From the NCBI GenBank assembly GCA_003280085.1, contig QCFY01000002.1, forward strand, positions 1 through 64,000: a DNA stretch of 64,000 nucleotides. Direction: 5' to 3'. A program made the translations under genes and the position numbers. The stretch is from Prochlorococcus sp. AG-363-O06 (GTDB lineage: Bacteria; Cyanobacteriota; Cyanobacteriia; PCC-6307; Cyanobiaceae). A model generated the notes under the pieces. That model was not told where the DNA came from. It saw only the letters and a program-made list of their open reading frames with translations, and searched no databases. Within the stretch, counting starts at the first letter, position 1. Each line of letters opens with the position of its first letter. Shown here in pieces: positions 27,805-42,454 of this stretch.

Positions 27805-27829
27805 TTGTTCTAGCTAGGCCTTTACTAAC

Positions 27830-28870
27830 TCAAATTAAAGGTGGAGGTTTCAACTGGTCAGGGTCCTCTTCTACCAATTGCAACCGAATTGTCTTGCCAC
27901 CTGATAATTCACCTAGAGAAACACGAAAAGTTGCCCCATTCAAAGTTTGCAAAGCATCAAGTACTTCTCTTAAGTAGGGAGTACTGCTTCCACTCTCTAA
28001 CCAAAGTCTCTCTTGAATTCCACCTAATCGACGCCAAGCAGAATGTAATTTCACAACCGATGCTTCCAAAGATTGAGCTTGTGTAAATGCATCAGATAGA
28101 AGGCCCAGAGCTTCAATTCTTTGGGCTTCCTGCATAGCCTTCTCAATGTTTAGATCTGTTTTTTGCAAAGCCCTTATTGATACCGAAGCATTTATAGACT
28201 TACCCATCCATCTAGCAGTATTTGTCACATCTTTTATACAGTCAATTTCAGGCTCTTCTTTTAATGATTGCTGCAAAGCTTCCTGGTGAAGGTTGGGAAG
28301 TTTGGACAATTCTCTAACTAAAGGAGCCACAAGTCTTGGAGGTAAAAGATTTTCTTGAGTCCTTTGACGAATTTCTTCAGGCAAAAGAGGACTAGTGGCA
28401 GAGGTGAACTCATCAGTGAGCCTCCTTACTTGCTTCCTGGTAATCTCATTACCCTCATTAGCCGCCTCGGAAATCAACTGCTGAACCTCCTGTGGAGCCT
28501 GGGCTGTCTCAAGGAAGGCCCTCTTCGAAAACAGATTTACACTTGATTCTTCCAGCAAACCTCCACCTACTAATTCATCTGAAGAATCTGCTAATTGAAT
28601 CAATCCATAAGCTCTAGTTTTACTAATTTCACGCTCTCTTAACCACTGCAAGAATCCTGCTCCACGGCCTTCTCCTCCTCGCTTTTCACGATCTCTAACA
28701 GTACGAAGGATTCGTCCTCTCCAAATCTCAGTTTGAAGATCAAACCTGTCACATAAAGCCCAAGCCTTCTGTAACTGGTCAAGAAATTCAAGGTTACTCA
28801 AATCATCCTGCTCTGGATCTGGTAATTCCAAATGGAGCACTGAAAGATCTGAATTGACTGTGGAACTCAC
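27830..28870 (-). CDS. conserved picocyanobacterial protein of unknown function (346 aa)
   Basis: A long, charged, mostly helical protein. Residues 25-95 (FLDQLQKAWALCDRFDLQTEI...FLQWLREREISKTRAYGLIQLAD) look like a DNA-binding, DUF3102-like/helix-turn-helix segment of the sort seen in nucleoid or partition proteins. The middle has EITRKQVRRLTDEF and long helices likely to coil. The start is GTG at 28870. It lies 25 bp upstream of recQ on the same strand and may be co-transcribed. A DNA-linked role is only a guess. Confidence 0.75.
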   Translation of the reverse strand: MSSTVNSDLSVLHLELPDPEQDDLSNLEFLDQLQKAWALCDRFDLQTEIWRGRILRTVRDREKRGGEGRGAGFLQWLREREISKTRAYGLIQLADSSDELVGGGLLEESSVNLFSKRAFLETAQAPQEVQQLISEAANEGNEITRKQVRRLTDEFTSATSPLLPEEIRQRTQENLLPPRLVAPLVRELSKLPNLHQEALQQSLKEEPEIDCIKDVTNTARWMGKSINASVSIRALQKTDLNIEKAMQEAQRIEALGLLSDAFTQAQSLEASVVKLHSAWRRLGGIQERLWLESGSSTPYLREVLDALQTLNGATFRVSLGELSGGKTIRLQLVEEDPDQLKPPPLI

Positions 28871-28999
28871 AAAATTAACTTTTCATAGAATTGGATGCTG
28901 GCACATATATGAAATCTTGCCACGACATTCTGTGACGCTAAAGCGAACTCAGGCCCTTTCAGCGATAGGCTTTGTATGTAACTAATAAAAAAGTCAGCG

Positions 29000-29209
29000 A
29001 TGGCCATCTCTCGCGGTGACATGGTGCGAGTCAAACGCCCAGAGTCCTATTGGTACAACGAAGTTGGCAAAGTTGCTTCTGTAGACGAGTCGGGAATCAA
29101 ATACCCGATTGTCGTACGTTTTGAAAAAGTCAACTACTCCGCCTATAGCGGTATAGATGGTGGAAACAACACCAACAACTATGCAGAAAACGAATTAGAA
29201 AAAGCATAG
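29000..29209 (+). CDS. psaE: photosystem I subunit IV
   Basis: PsaE is a stromal PSI subunit that stabilises PsaC and helps ferredoxin and flavodoxin reduction. The SH3-like fold is recognisable from [36 protein letters not shown] and [13 protein letters not shown]. Length is 69 aa, normal. It is followed 3 bp later by mutM. The upstream 129-bp region holds a 7-bp dyad (TTTCATA/TATGAAA, 28881-28914). Confidence 0.97.
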   Translation: MAISRGDMVRVKRPESYWYNEVGKVASVDESGIKYPIVVRFEKVNYSAYSGIDGGNNTNNYAENELEKA

Positions 29210-29212
29210 GCT

Positions 29213-30088
29213 TTGCCTGAACTGCCTGAAGTAGAGACGGTTCGGCGTGGATTAGCCGACCGTCTTAAAGGCTTTCAGATTAATGAACTCAAGGTCTTCA
29301 GAGAAAGGGCAATCGCAAGCCCTGGAGGATCTAAGGTTTTCATTAAAATGATGCGAGGTTTATCTGTTGGCTCCTGGGAAAGAAGGGGGAAATATCTTAT
29401 TGGGAACTTGTATAAGGGAAAGAATAGTCAAGAACAATCACCTCGATCCAAAAATAGTTTTGGTTTATGGGTAGTCCATCTAAGAATGACAGGACAATTT
29501 CAATGGCATGCAAAAAAGACCATTACATGCCCATATACAAGAGTAAGTTTTTGGAACCAAAAAGGAGAAGAGCTTCGTTTTGTTGACACTCGTAGCTTTG
29601 GTCAAATGTGGTGGGTTCCACCTGAAATAGCACCAGAAGATATTATTAATGGATTAAGAACTATGGGCCCAGAGCCATTCAGCAATGCTTTTAATACTTC
29701 TTATCTAAAGAAAGCCCTTAAAGGTAAAAAACGTCCTATCAAAAATGCTCTACTTGATCAAACATTAGTTGCAGGTGCTGGGAATATATATGCAGATGAA
29801 AGCCTTTTTAGGGCAGGGATACTTCCACAAACTCCTTCCGGTCACCTTAAAGAAGAAGCAATTAAAAAACTTTGCTCAAGCCTGAAAGAAGTTCTTGAGA
29901 TAAGCATTGGTGAAGGAGGCACCACTTTTAGTGATTTCAGGGATTTGTCAGGTGCCAGTGGTAAGTATGGTGGACAAGCATGGGTTTACAAAAGAAGCGG
30001 CCAGCCTTGTAGAAAATGTGGAGCAACTATTCGGAAAAATAAAATGGCAGGCCGAGGAACTCACTGGTGTCCATCCTGTCAAAAATAA
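29213..30088 (+). CDS. mutM: formamidopyrimidine-DNA glycosylase
   Basis: MutM (Fpg) removes 8-oxoguanine and formamidopyrimidines. The protein begins PELPEVETVRRGL after the initiator, giving the catalytic Pro1 and Glu2. A zinc finger with two CxxC pairs is at the end (CRKCGATIRKNKMAGRGTHW then CPSC). The start must be the TTG at 29213, since proline has to follow the first residue. It sits directly behind psaE, a placement conserved in picocyanobacteria, and a strong terminator follows at 30202. Confidence 0.97.
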   Translation: MPELPEVETVRRGLADRLKGFQINELKVFRERAIASPGGSKVFIKMMRGLSVGSWERRGKYLIGNLYKGKNSQEQSPRSKNSFGLWVVHLRMTGQFQWHAKKTITCPYTRVSFWNQKGEELRFVDTRSFGQMWWVPPEIAPEDIINGLRTMGPEPFSNAFNTSYLKKALKGKKRPIKNALLDQTLVAGAGNIYADESLFRAGILPQTPSGHLKEEAIKKLCSSLKEVLEISIGEGGTTFSDFRDLSGASGKYGGQAWVYKRSGQPCRKCGATIRKNKMAGRGTHWCPSCQK

Positions 30089-30201
30089 ATAATTCGAGCC
30101 AAGAGGCCTTGATAAGATAAACAAAAAGACTGGCAAGGTAAGTTAACAAATAAAACCAATAAGTTGCAAACAAATATAGATTTTAGTTGAGCCAAATAAG
30201 C

Positions 30202-30233
30202 AAAAAAAACCACCCTATAGGTGGTTTTTTTTT
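30202..30233. terminator. bidirectional rho-independent terminator
   Basis: ACCACC-CTATA-GGTGGT flanked by A7 on the left and T9 on the right. It can stop mutM (plus strand) and the rRNA operon (minus strand), which converge here. Confidence 0.9.
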
Positions 30234-30275
30234 GCTTAAATCTAATCTTTAGATCAGCATTTTTGGAAGTTTTTA

Positions 30276-30392
30276 CCTGGCATTGAGCTATTTTCTCAGG
30301 GGGCTACCCCCCAAATATCGTCGCCGCTGCTGCGTTTCACAACCGAGTTCGAGATGGATCGGAGTGGTGCCACAACGCCATGAACACCAGGA
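30276..30392 (-). rRNA. rrf: 5S ribosomal RNA
   Basis: The minus strand begins TCCTGGTGTTCATGGCG and ends in CAATGCCAGG; the two ends pair to form helix I. The loop B/C motifs (CCATCTCGAACTCGGTTGTGAAAC in pieces) are typical. It lies just after 23S in the operon. Confidence 0.95.
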
Positions 30393-30489
30393 TAGTGACT
30401 TCCCAAGGGAGAACCCTGAGAACTGCATAGGATGATTACTTAGAATCAAAGTCTGAATCAAAAAGCTTTCTTTAAGTAAGAGAAATATT

Positions 30490-33363
<2,874 letters not shown>

Positions 33364-33769
33364 AAATAATCTCTATAGAAGCTTCTAATCCTTTATATAC
33401 AACTAAATTAATAGTTATCTAAATTGATTAAAGCCTATAGAGACTCGGCTCTTACTCAAGAATTAAACTAATTAAAGATATCCAGGTTTGAATACTGTAA
33501 AACAGAATTGAAACTTAGATACTGGAATTAGTACATCTATGAGATGCTTTTATTTTTTCCAGACTTCACTATGCAGTTTTCAAGGTTCTACTGAACTTAT
33601 CTGAAATCACTAGTGATTTCAGAGAGCCCAGCATCTTTTCAACCTAAACAAAATTCTATTAATTATGTATCAGGAATGAAAGGAAGCTAGGTTCATTCAA
33701 TTGAATTTTAGTCTAAATCACAATTAAAAAGGAAGCTCCTTTGATTTCGCCATCAAGAGTTTCGATCAG
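33364..33769. other. 23S-tRNA-Ala spacer (406 bp) with a 24-bp perfect palindrome
   Basis: A+T-rich spacer without genes. At 33600-33623 lies TCTGAAATCACT followed by its exact reverse complement. In RNA this makes a tight hairpin, possibly an RNase III or leader-processing site. The rest shows nothing I can name. Confidence 0.6.
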
Positions 33770-33842
33770 TGGAGGTAAGCGGACTCGAACCGCTGACATC
33801 CTGCTTGCAAAGCAGGCGCTCTACCAACTGAGCTATACCCCC
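33770..33842 (-). tRNA. tRNA-Ala (TGC)
   Basis: Acceptor GGGGGTA/TACCTCC, anticodon TGC in CTTTGCAAG, T-loop GGTTCGAGTCC. It is one of the two tRNAs in the 16S-23S spacer, the standard arrangement. Confidence 0.96.
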
Positions 33843-33851
33843 AACACCGAA

Positions 33852-33925
<74 letters not shown>

Positions 33926-34106
33926 AGGAGTACCCTTGTTGGGTGTGACCTAGACAAGTTTAGGAACTGATATCAACTATCTTTCAAAGACTGAATTAAC
34001 ACTCTCTTTTAGAAAGCAAATATGAGGTACCGATCGACCTAAGGTGACAGGATCAAGGCCTAAGAACAAAAAACTTAGACATCATGATCAATTGTTTGTC
34101 TCCCTG

Positions 34107-35588
<1,482 letters not shown>

Positions 35589-36275
35589 AGTAGATCAGAT
35601 CCTGTCGCAACAAGCTAAAAGCCTATTGGTCAATCTGATTTGCTTCACCCACTATTTAGCACTGGCGTACAGATAGCAGTTTTAGCCTCCTTCTTCTGAC
35701 AGAAGGGTTCAAAGAGTGCACTATCAAGAATCTCTTCTTTGTGACTTTCCCGAATCTCGAATCCGGTCGTTAACTAAACCTGTTACACCTTTCACATAGA
35801 TCCAGTCCGTGAAAACCGAAGGAATGTGGTAGCAGGATTAGAAAACTAAATTTCTTTTGACGGGACCTCACACTCTCTTCGCATATCTGTTCAGTCATGA
35901 AGAAAAACTTGCCTAAAGGTAAGTAACCTCAAAGCTGAACGCGAAAAAAGCGTCAGTTCCTAAACTTTTAAGTTGTCCAGGTTCTACCTTCAACCCCATG
36001 TAATTGGGATCTCAGGCATTGCGGTCTATTGACCACTATTGAACTTACATCACCGGTGAATCATTTACCCCAGTAATGCAAGCAAACACCAACTTCAAGA
36101 CTTACGCCTTAATGTTGCTGATATGCGCTCAAAGCTCAGCCTTTCGCGCATCCAAACAATTTAGACCATAAGAGTGCTTACATGCAAGAAGAATTCAAGA
36201 AGCCTTCGCATAACTACTTCCGCTTTTCAAGCCTACTGCTAAAACTTGATTGAAACGAGAATTAGGAACTACTAA
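35589..36275. other. 687-bp region upstream of the rRNA operon
   Basis: No coding frame is convincing. It must carry the rRNA promoter and leader (minus strand) and the start of the invertase transcript (plus strand). A GAACGCGAAAAAAGCGTCAG hairpin is visible at about 35937-35956. I could not place a promoter with confidence. Confidence 0.5.
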
Positions 36276-37748
36276 TTGGCAGGACGCTTCAGCCAGCAAA
36301 ACCAACGGGTCCGTCCAAACTCAAATGAGGATCAAGTTGTAAAAAGGGCAAAAGAACATTTTGAACGCAGTCTCATCAATGTAGGAGGCAGCCTTGCAGG
36401 AAGTGTTGCAGCACTTGAACACCCTGCAACAGACGACGCACTTAATTACGGGGAAGTCTTTCTTAGAGACAACGTTCCTGTAATGATTTATCTCTTAACT
36501 CAAGAGAGATATGACGTTGTCCAAAAATTTTTAAGTGTTTGTCTAGACCTCCAAAGCACAACTTATCAAACTCGAGGAGTTTTCCCCACCAGCTTTATCG
36601 AGGAAAAAGGCGAATTAATCGCAGACTATGGCCAACGATCTATAGGGAGAATTACTTCCGCTGATGCCAGCCTTTGGTGGCCAGTTTTATGTTGGTTATA
36701 TGTCAGGAGAAGTGGAGACACTTCCTTTGGCACCAGTCAAAAGGTTCAACGGGGAGTTCAGCTTCTCTTAGACCTAGTCCTTCACCCAACATTTGAAGGC
36801 ACTCCAGTACTTTTTGTTCCTGACTGTGCCTTCATGATTGATCGTCCCATGGATGTTTGGGGGGCGCCATTAGAGGTTGAGGTACTGCTTTATGCATGTC
36901 TACGAAGCTGCATAGAGCTAATGGAATTAAGTCGCAAACACCAAGTCAGCCGGTTATTAGATCAAAGACTTGTATTGACAAGGCAATGGGTCCATGATTT
37001 GAGGCAATTCCTTTTAAAGCATTACTGGGTCACCAGTAAGACGATGCAAGTCTTACGACGAAGACCAACTGAACAATATGGAGAAGACCAACACCAAAAC
37101 GAATTCAATGTCCAACCCCAAGTTGTACCTTCTTGGCTACAAGATTGGCTTGAAAATCGTGGAGGCTATTTGATTGGCAATATACGCACTGGAAGACCTG
37201 ACTTTCGTTTTTATAGCTTAGGGAATTCCCTCGCCTGCATGTTTGGAGTCTTAACAGCTCCACAGCAAAGGGCCTTATTCCGCCTAGTCCTCCACAACCG
37301 CCATCATTTAATGGCGCAAATGCCAATGCGACTTTGCCATCCGCCGATGGATGGAGCTGAATGGCAAAACAAAACAGGCTCAGATCCAAAAAATTGGCCT
37401 TGGAGCTATCACAATGGGGGGCATTGGCCAAGCCTTCTTTGGTTTTTTGGAGCCTCAATCTTGATCCACGAGAAACGTTATCCCGACGCAGATGTACTAC
37501 TTATGGGACAAATGCGAGCTTTGCTTGAAGAATGCTATTGGAGCCAATTGAATCAATTACCAAAACAAAAATGGGCAGAATATTTTGACGGCCCAACAGG
37601 GACTTGGGTTGGTCAACAGTCAAGAACCTATCAAACCTGGACAATAGTTGGATTCCTTTTATTGCATCATTTTCTCAGGGTTAACCCTGATGACGTCTCA
37701 TTACTTGACCTTCATGAACTGCTTCCTGATGAAGGTGAAAACGAATAA
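36276..37748 (+). CDS. neutral/alkaline invertase (GH100)
   Basis: This cytosolic enzyme splits sucrose into glucose and fructose. The GH100 pattern is strong: NYGEVFLRDNVPVMIYLL, TRGVFPTSF, GRITSADASLWWPVL with the likely acid Asp, FMIDRPMDVWGAPLEVEVLLY, and QMPMRLCHPPMDGAEW and WPWSYHNGGHWPSLLW near the second catalytic region. Length is 490 aa. The start is TTG at 36276, giving AGRFSQQN. It stands alone beside the rRNA operon and is a second sugar-handling gene apart from the glucosylglycerate cluster. Confidence 0.92.
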   Translation: MAGRFSQQNQRVRPNSNEDQVVKRAKEHFERSLINVGGSLAGSVAALEHPATDDALNYGEVFLRDNVPVMIYLLTQERYDVVQKFLSVCLDLQSTTYQTRGVFPTSFIEEKGELIADYGQRSIGRITSADASLWWPVLCWLYVRRSGDTSFGTSQKVQRGVQLLLDLVLHPTFEGTPVLFVPDCAFMIDRPMDVWGAPLEVEVLLYACLRSCIELMELSRKHQVSRLLDQRLVLTRQWVHDLRQFLLKHYWVTSKTMQVLRRRPTEQYGEDQHQNEFNVQPQVVPSWLQDWLENRGGYLIGNIRTGRPDFRFYSLGNSLACMFGVLTAPQQRALFRLVLHNRHHLMAQMPMRLCHPPMDGAEWQNKTGSDPKNWPWSYHNGGHWPSLLWFFGASILIHEKRYPDADVLLMGQMRALLEECYWSQLNQLPKQKWAEYFDGPTGTWVGQQSRTYQTWTIVGFLLLHHFLRVNPDDVSLLDLHELLPDEGENE

Positions 37749-37810
37749 TTAATTTTCAAGAACTCTGAAAACGGCCTATAAGCATCAATCAAGAAGCCAA
37801 AGATAAGCGT

Positions 37811-38293
37811 TTAAAACAACCCCAAAGTAAGTGACTTGTCTATTGGCAAGCAAGCACCTATCCCCAAATAAATAGTAAATATAGTTCCAAAAAGGAAAGC
37901 TGTCATTGCAATTGGCCTTCTAAAAGGGTTTTGGAATTTATTTACATTCTCTATAAAAGGTATCAACATAAGGCCCAGGGGTACAAGAGTTTGTAAAGCA
38001 ATTCCTAGAAGCTTATTGGGGACAACCCTTAAAATTTGAAAGACTGGGTACAAATACCATTCAGGAAGAATTTCTAAAGGCGTAGCAAAAGGATCTGCCT
38101 TATCCCCCAACATTGCTGGATCTAGAACAGCAAGTCCAACTACACAAGCAATCGTTCCTAGAATTACTACTGGAAAAATATATAGAAGATCATTTGGCCA
38201 AGCAGGTTCACCGTAATAGTTATGCCCCATACCCTTTGAAAGCTTTTCCCTAAGCTTTGGATCAGACAAATCAGGCTTCTTAAGAATATGCAT
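37811..38293 (-). CDS. petD: cytochrome b6f subunit IV
   Basis: PetD forms the quinol-oxidation side of the b6f complex with Pet[22 protein letters not shown] is the conserved N-terminus, PEWY in [15 protein letters not shown] is the Qo-site signature, and three transmembrane helices follow. The length of 160 aa is standard. It lies 72 bp after petB on the same strand. Confidence 0.97.
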   Translation of the reverse strand: MHILKKPDLSDPKLREKLSKGMGHNYYGEPAWPNDLLYIFPVVILGTIACVVGLAVLDPAMLGDKADPFATPLEILPEWYLYPVFQILRVVPNKLLGIALQTLVPLGLMLIPFIENVNKFQNPFRRPIAMTAFLFGTIFTIYLGIGACLPIDKSLTLGLF

Positions 38294-38365
38294 AAGGAAA
38301 AGCTCGGTTAGAACGAAATGACAATTAAAGGTGATAACAAGAATTTGTTAATTTAAGTTAGCGCG

Positions 38366-39022
38366 TCATAAAGGACCAGAAATACCCTGCTTACGAATCA
38401 TCAGGAAATGCATAAGCATAAATACAGCAAGAAGCCAGGGAAGAACAAATGTGTGCAGGCTATAGAAACGAGTGAGAGTTGGCTGACCAACACTCTCGCC
38501 ACCCCTAAGTAGTTCAACCATAAAGTCACCAACCACTGGGATCGCCGCTGGTACACCTGAAACAATTTTTACAGCCCAATAACCAACTTGGTCCCATGGG
38601 AGTGAATAACCAGTGACACCAAACGAAACTGTAATTACTGCCATAACAACACCGGTCACCCATGTCAGTTCTCTTGGCCTTTTAAAACCACCGGTGAGAT
38701 AAACCCTGAAAACATGAAGTATCAGCATCAATACCATCATTGATGCGCTCCAACGGTGCACTGATCGAATCAACCAACCAAAGCTGACATCCGTCATCAA
38801 ATAACTGACCGAGCTATAGGCCTCAGCGACAGTTGGTTTGTAATAAAAGGTCATCGCGAAACCAGTCGCGAATTGAATTAAGAAGCAAACGAGTGTGATA
38901 CCTCCCAAGCAATAAAAGATATTTACGTGCGGGGGGACGTATTTTGAAGTGACGTCGTCTGCTATGTCCTGAATTTCAAGACGTTCCTGGAACCAGTCGT
39001 AGACAGGTGAGGAGTTCGCCAT
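38366..39022 (-). CDS. petB: cytochrome b6
   Basis: PetB carries the b hemes and the c-type heme ci of the thylakoid b6f complex. Heme-ligand histidines lie in [22 protein letters not shown] and [22 protein letters not shown], and the heme ci cysteine is near IFYCLGG. Four transmembrane helices are evident. Divergent from ctpA with 49 bp between starts; petB and petD form one unit. Confidence 0.97.
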   Translation of the reverse strand: MANSSPVYDWFQERLEIQDIADDVTSKYVPPHVNIFYCLGGITLVCFLIQFATGFAMTFYYKPTVAEAYSSVSYLMTDVSFGWLIRSVHRWSASMMVLMLILHVFRVYLTGGFKRPRELTWVTGVVMAVITVSFGVTGYSLPWDQVGYWAVKIVSGVPAAIPVVGDFMVELLRGGESVGQPTLTRFYSLHTFVLPWLLAVFMLMHFLMIRKQGISGPL

Positions 39023-39071
39023 GCAAATGCCTGCTCTTATTCAAAGATTCTACTGAAGTGCCCAACGAATC

Positions 39072-40433
39072 GTGCTATGGATCAATCCAATGCCTTCAAC
39101 TGTTAAATCCTTGACAAATTCTCTTATGCGGTTGATCAATGCAATTTTCAGCCTGAGTCTTTGCCTCCTCCTTATTTCACAGCCTGTACTTGCCTTAAAT
39201 GATGGGCAAGAACTAGTTCTAGAGACATGGAAGCTAGTCAATGAAGGATTCCTAAATAGTCAAAAGTTTGAGCAAGTGGGATGGCGTCAACTAAGAAAAA
39301 AAGCACTAGAGCAACCTATTTCAACAAGTGAAGATGCCTATAGAGCTATCGATTCAATGCTGCTTCCGTTAGGAGATCCCTATACAAGGTTGCTCAGACC
39401 CAAAGATTACAAAGCAATGAAGGAAAGCAATCTTGGCAGCGAAATTAATGGAGTTGGCCTTCAACTTGGAGCCCGTAACGAAGACGGGGAAATTGTTGTA
39501 ATTGCGCCTTTGGAAGGATCGCCAGCCTCAGATGCAGGCATAGTTAGCGGCACAGTTTTATTAAGTGTTGATGGAGAGGCGCCCAAAAAACTAGGCCTAG
39601 AAGCGACTGCAGCGAGACTTAGAGGTGAAATGGGCTCACAGGTAATAGTCAAACTTCAACCTCCTAAAGGCGACCCAGAAGAAATAATTCTTGAACGAAG
39701 AATTGTCGATTTACGTCCTGTAAGGACCAGAAGGCTAAGAGATGAATCCCACACACTGGGTTATCTACGCATCACCCAATTCAGCGAAGGTGTCCCGGAA
39801 CAAGTAGGTGAAGCGCTTCAAGAGCTTTCAGAGAAGGGGATTGAAGCTCTTGTACTGGATTTAAGAAATAATTCTGGAGGTTTAGTTAGCTCAGGTCTTG
39901 CTGTCGCAGATGCATTCTTAAATAAGCAGCCAATTGTTGAAACAAAAAACAAAGAAGGTATTAATGACGCCATCCCTTCAGAAGAACAAACTCTTTATGA
40001 CGGACCAATGATTACCCTTGTAAATGGTGGGACCGCAAGCGCCAGTGAAATCCTTGCTGGTGCGTTACAAGACAACGAAAGATCTTTACTGTTTGGAAGC
40101 AGAACATTTGGGAAAGGCCTTATTCAATCTCTAACCAGCCTGAGTGACGGGAGTGGCTTGGCCATTACAGTCGCGAGCTATCTCACTCCAACTGGACGTG
40201 ATATTCAAAATCTTGGTATTGAGCCAGACAGATTCTTAGATTTACCTGAACCTCTCAACCCTGGAGCTACTGAAGATAGATGGCTAAAAGATGCCTCACT
40301 ATTTTTGCAAGCTAGCCTTGATCAAAAAGGAATTGAAGAAGAAAATGCAATTGAAACAGATATTGTTCAAGGCTCATCTGATGTTGATGAAATCAAACAA
40401 ACCCAACAGAACCTATTAAACAAAGACGAATAA
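39072..40433 (+). CDS. ctpA: carboxyl-terminal processing protease
   Basis: CtpA is the lumenal/periplasmic protease that removes the C-terminal extension of PsbA (D1) so the Mn cluster can assemble. The signal peptide is FSLSLCLLLISQPVLA (start at GTG 39072 or ATG 39090). A PDZ domain spans about 125-205 (GVGLQLGARNEDG...). The catalytic serine is in GGTASASEI (319-327) and the lysine is K348 in RTFGKGL. Length is 453 aa. It is divergent from petB. Confidence 0.94.
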   Translation: MLWINPMPSTVKSLTNSLMRLINAIFSLSLCLLLISQPVLALNDGQELVLETWKLVNEGFLNSQKFEQVGWRQLRKKALEQPISTSEDAYRAIDSMLLPLGDPYTRLLRPKDYKAMKESNLGSEINGVGLQLGARNEDGEIVVIAPLEGSPASDAGIVSGTVLLSVDGEAPKKLGLEATAARLRGEMGSQVIVKLQPPKGDPEEIILERRIVDLRPVRTRRLRDESHTLGYLRITQFSEGVPEQVGEALQELSEKGIEALVLDLRNNSGGLVSSGLAVADAFLNKQPIVETKNKEGINDAIPSEEQTLYDGPMITLVNGGTASASEILAGALQDNERSLLFGSRTFGKGLIQSLTSLSDGSGLAITVASYLTPTGRDIQNLGIEPDRFLDLPEPLNPGATEDRWLKDASLFLQASLDQKGIEEENAIETDIVQGSSDVDEIKQTQQNLLNKDE

Positions 40434-40447
40434 CCGAAACAATATCA

Positions 40448-41701
40448 ATGAGTTCAAGGACATATCACGATCCACTGCATCACGGGATAAGGCTAGAAAG
40501 CAACAAACCTGCTGAAGCAATGGTGATGAAGTTGATTGACTCTTCACCATTCCAAAGGCTTAGGCGAATCCGTCAACTTGGCCCCGCCCACCTAACTTTC
40601 CATGGCGCAGAGTCGAGTCGCTTTACTCACTCTTTAGGAGTTTTTCATCTCGCCAGAAGAGCCATTAACCGTTTAGTGAAGCTGGATCCAAGCCTAGAAG
40701 AACAAAGAGGAATCCTTTACGGTGCTTCTTTATTGCATGACCTCGGACATAGCCCTCTAAGTCATACAGGCGAGGAGATATTTGGACTATGTCATGAAGA
40801 CTGGTCCGCGAAAGTATTAATTGAACATGAATACATAAGAAAAACTCTTGAAGATTTTCAAAAAGGTACTGCTCAAAATGTGGTTACCTTATTAAATAGT
40901 AATGCCAAAGGTGGTGTCATTAAATCACTTGTAAGCAGTCAACTTGACTGCGACCGTCTAGATTATCTGCTACGTGATAGCTACAGCACAGGTACACAAT
41001 ATGGGCAACTAGATATAGAAAGAATTATGTCTGCCCTGACAATTGCTCCTGATGGTGAGATCGCAATACACCCAAAAGGATTAATGGCAGTTGAGCATTA
41101 TCTAATAATTCGCAATCTAATGTATAGGAGTGTTTACAATCACCGTCTAAATGAAGTTTCAAACTGGCTACTTGAGCAATTATTTAAAATAGCAAGGGAG
41201 TTAGGAGCCAAAAAAATCTGGGTAGACAATGTAATGTCTAAGTGGCTATGGAGTGCTGATAATTTAAAATTAAAAGATTTCTTAGCTAACGATGATGTTC
41301 GCACAAATTATCACCTATTGCGTTGGCAGGAAGAAGCACCTGAACCACTTTCAATGTTATGCTCTAAGTTTATAAATAGGAACCTACTTAAAGCATTGTC
41401 TGTAAGCCATTTGGACAATTGTAGGCAGCTTGAGGCGCTGGCAATTGCAAGACAACTTGCAGAAAAAGACGGCCAAGACCCTAATATTTGTTGTGGCCTG
41501 AAGCAACAAAAACTTCATGGTTACTACCCATATAAAGGGGGCTTAAGACTATGGGATGGCTCAACGCTACAGGCCCTAGAGGAGTCCTCTCCATTGATCA
41601 AGGCTTTAATTACACCAGTAGGGAATGCTTGGTTGATTCATCCCAAAGAAATTCATATAAGCCTAAGAAGAGAATTAATAGATCTTTCAGCCAGGAAGTA
41701 A
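40448..41701 (+). CDS. HD-domain phosphohydrolase (SAMHD1/dGTPase-like)
   Basis: This metal-dependent phosphohydrolase has the SAMHD1-type HD fold. Ligands are seen in SRFTHSLGVFHLARRA, LLHDLGHSPLSHTGEE (the H-D pair) and SSQLDCDRLDYLLRDSYSTG. Substrate is probably dNTPs, but other nucleotides are possible in this family. The C-terminus is helical. It starts 14 bp after ctpA and could be co-transcribed. Confidence 0.9.
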   Translation: MSSRTYHDPLHHGIRLESNKPAEAMVMKLIDSSPFQRLRRIRQLGPAHLTFHGAESSRFTHSLGVFHLARRAINRLVKLDPSLEEQRGILYGASLLHDLGHSPLSHTGEEIFGLCHEDWSAKVLIEHEYIRKTLEDFQKGTAQNVVTLLNSNAKGGVIKSLVSSQLDCDRLDYLLRDSYSTGTQYGQLDIERIMSALTIAPDGEIAIHPKGLMAVEHYLIIRNLMYRSVYNHRLNEVSNWLLEQLFKIARELGAKKIWVDNVMSKWLWSADNLKLKDFLANDDVRTNYHLLRWQEEAPEPLSMLCSKFINRNLLKALSVSHLDNCRQLEALAIARQLAEKDGQDPNICCGLKQQKLHGYYPYKGGLRLWDGSTLQALEESSPLIKALITPVGNAWLIHPKEIHISLRRELIDLSARK

Positions 41702-41722
41702 AGTAAGCCAAACTCCAAAGCC

Positions 41723-42397
41723 ATGAGCAAATCAGATCAAGACATACCTACTATCAAGTTAAATGAGACTCATAAAGACAACTTAATTTATACCTTATAT
41801 GAAAAATTAGGCTCAATTTCTTCAAACAGAGTAAATCTTAATCTGCACAACTTATTTCTTTCATGCAAAATAATTAGGGAGATCATAAGAACAATCAATA
41901 AAGCCGATATTAATTTGAATATAGTTTCATCAAATATTAGAGAAACACTTGTTAGTTTATCGGCACTGGGCTATCCAACACATCTATATCTTTCAAATAA
42001 TCAATTCTCGGAAATAAAGTCAGAGAAAAGTGGAATCATTCCAAATGAATCTGATGGTTCAATGGTTTACTTTCACCAAGGAACACTTCGTTCAGGCGAA
42101 GACCTTGAGGATGATAAAGACATACTTTTACTTGGAGATATTAATCCTGGAGCGAAAATTAAATCTGCTGGGAATATTTTGATATGGGGAAGATTAAGAG
42201 GCATTGCACATGCTGGGAGCAAAGGAAATAAAAAATCTAAAATCGTAGCCCTTGAACTTAGACCGCTTCAATTGCGCATAGGTTCAGAAATTGCACGTGG
42301 ACCTGAGGAAAAGCCGCAACCTGGGTTAGCAGAAGAAGCCCTGATTAAATCAGGCAAAATAATTATCCAGCCAGCCAACATAAGACCGTTTTTATAA
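41723..42397 (+). CDS. minC: septum site-determining protein MinC
   Basis: MinC blocks FtsZ polymerisation away from midcell. The N-terminal domain (about 1-100) is weakly conserved. The C-terminal beta-helix domain has HQGTLRSGEDLEDDKDILLLGDINPGAKIKSAGNILIWGRLRGIAHAG-like motifs in pieces, which is the MinC signature (GTLRSG, GDINPGA, WGRLRG). It is the first of minC-minD-minE, though 169 bp separates it from minD. Confidence 0.94.
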   Translation: MSKSDQDIPTIKLNETHKDNLIYTLYEKLGSISSNRVNLNLHNLFLSCKIIREIIRTINKADINLNIVSSNIRETLVSLSALGYPTHLYLSNNQFSEIKSEKSGIIPNESDGSMVYFHQGTLRSGEDLEDDKDILLLGDINPGAKIKSAGNILIWGRLRGIAHAGSKGNKKSKIVALELRPLQLRIGSEIARGPEEKPQPGLAEEALIKSGKIIIQPANIRPFL

Positions 42398-42454
42398 AAG
42401 TCTTAACTCATAGCAATGAGCGTTATACAGTAAATTTGCCTATAGTCACAATCC

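Noticed and set aside
35866-35876. CCTCACAC upstream of the rRNA operon, resembling the Yfr1 RNA motif
   Set aside because: The full ACTCCTCACAC core is not present and there is no matching hairpin and terminator; Yfr1 normally lies between other genes.
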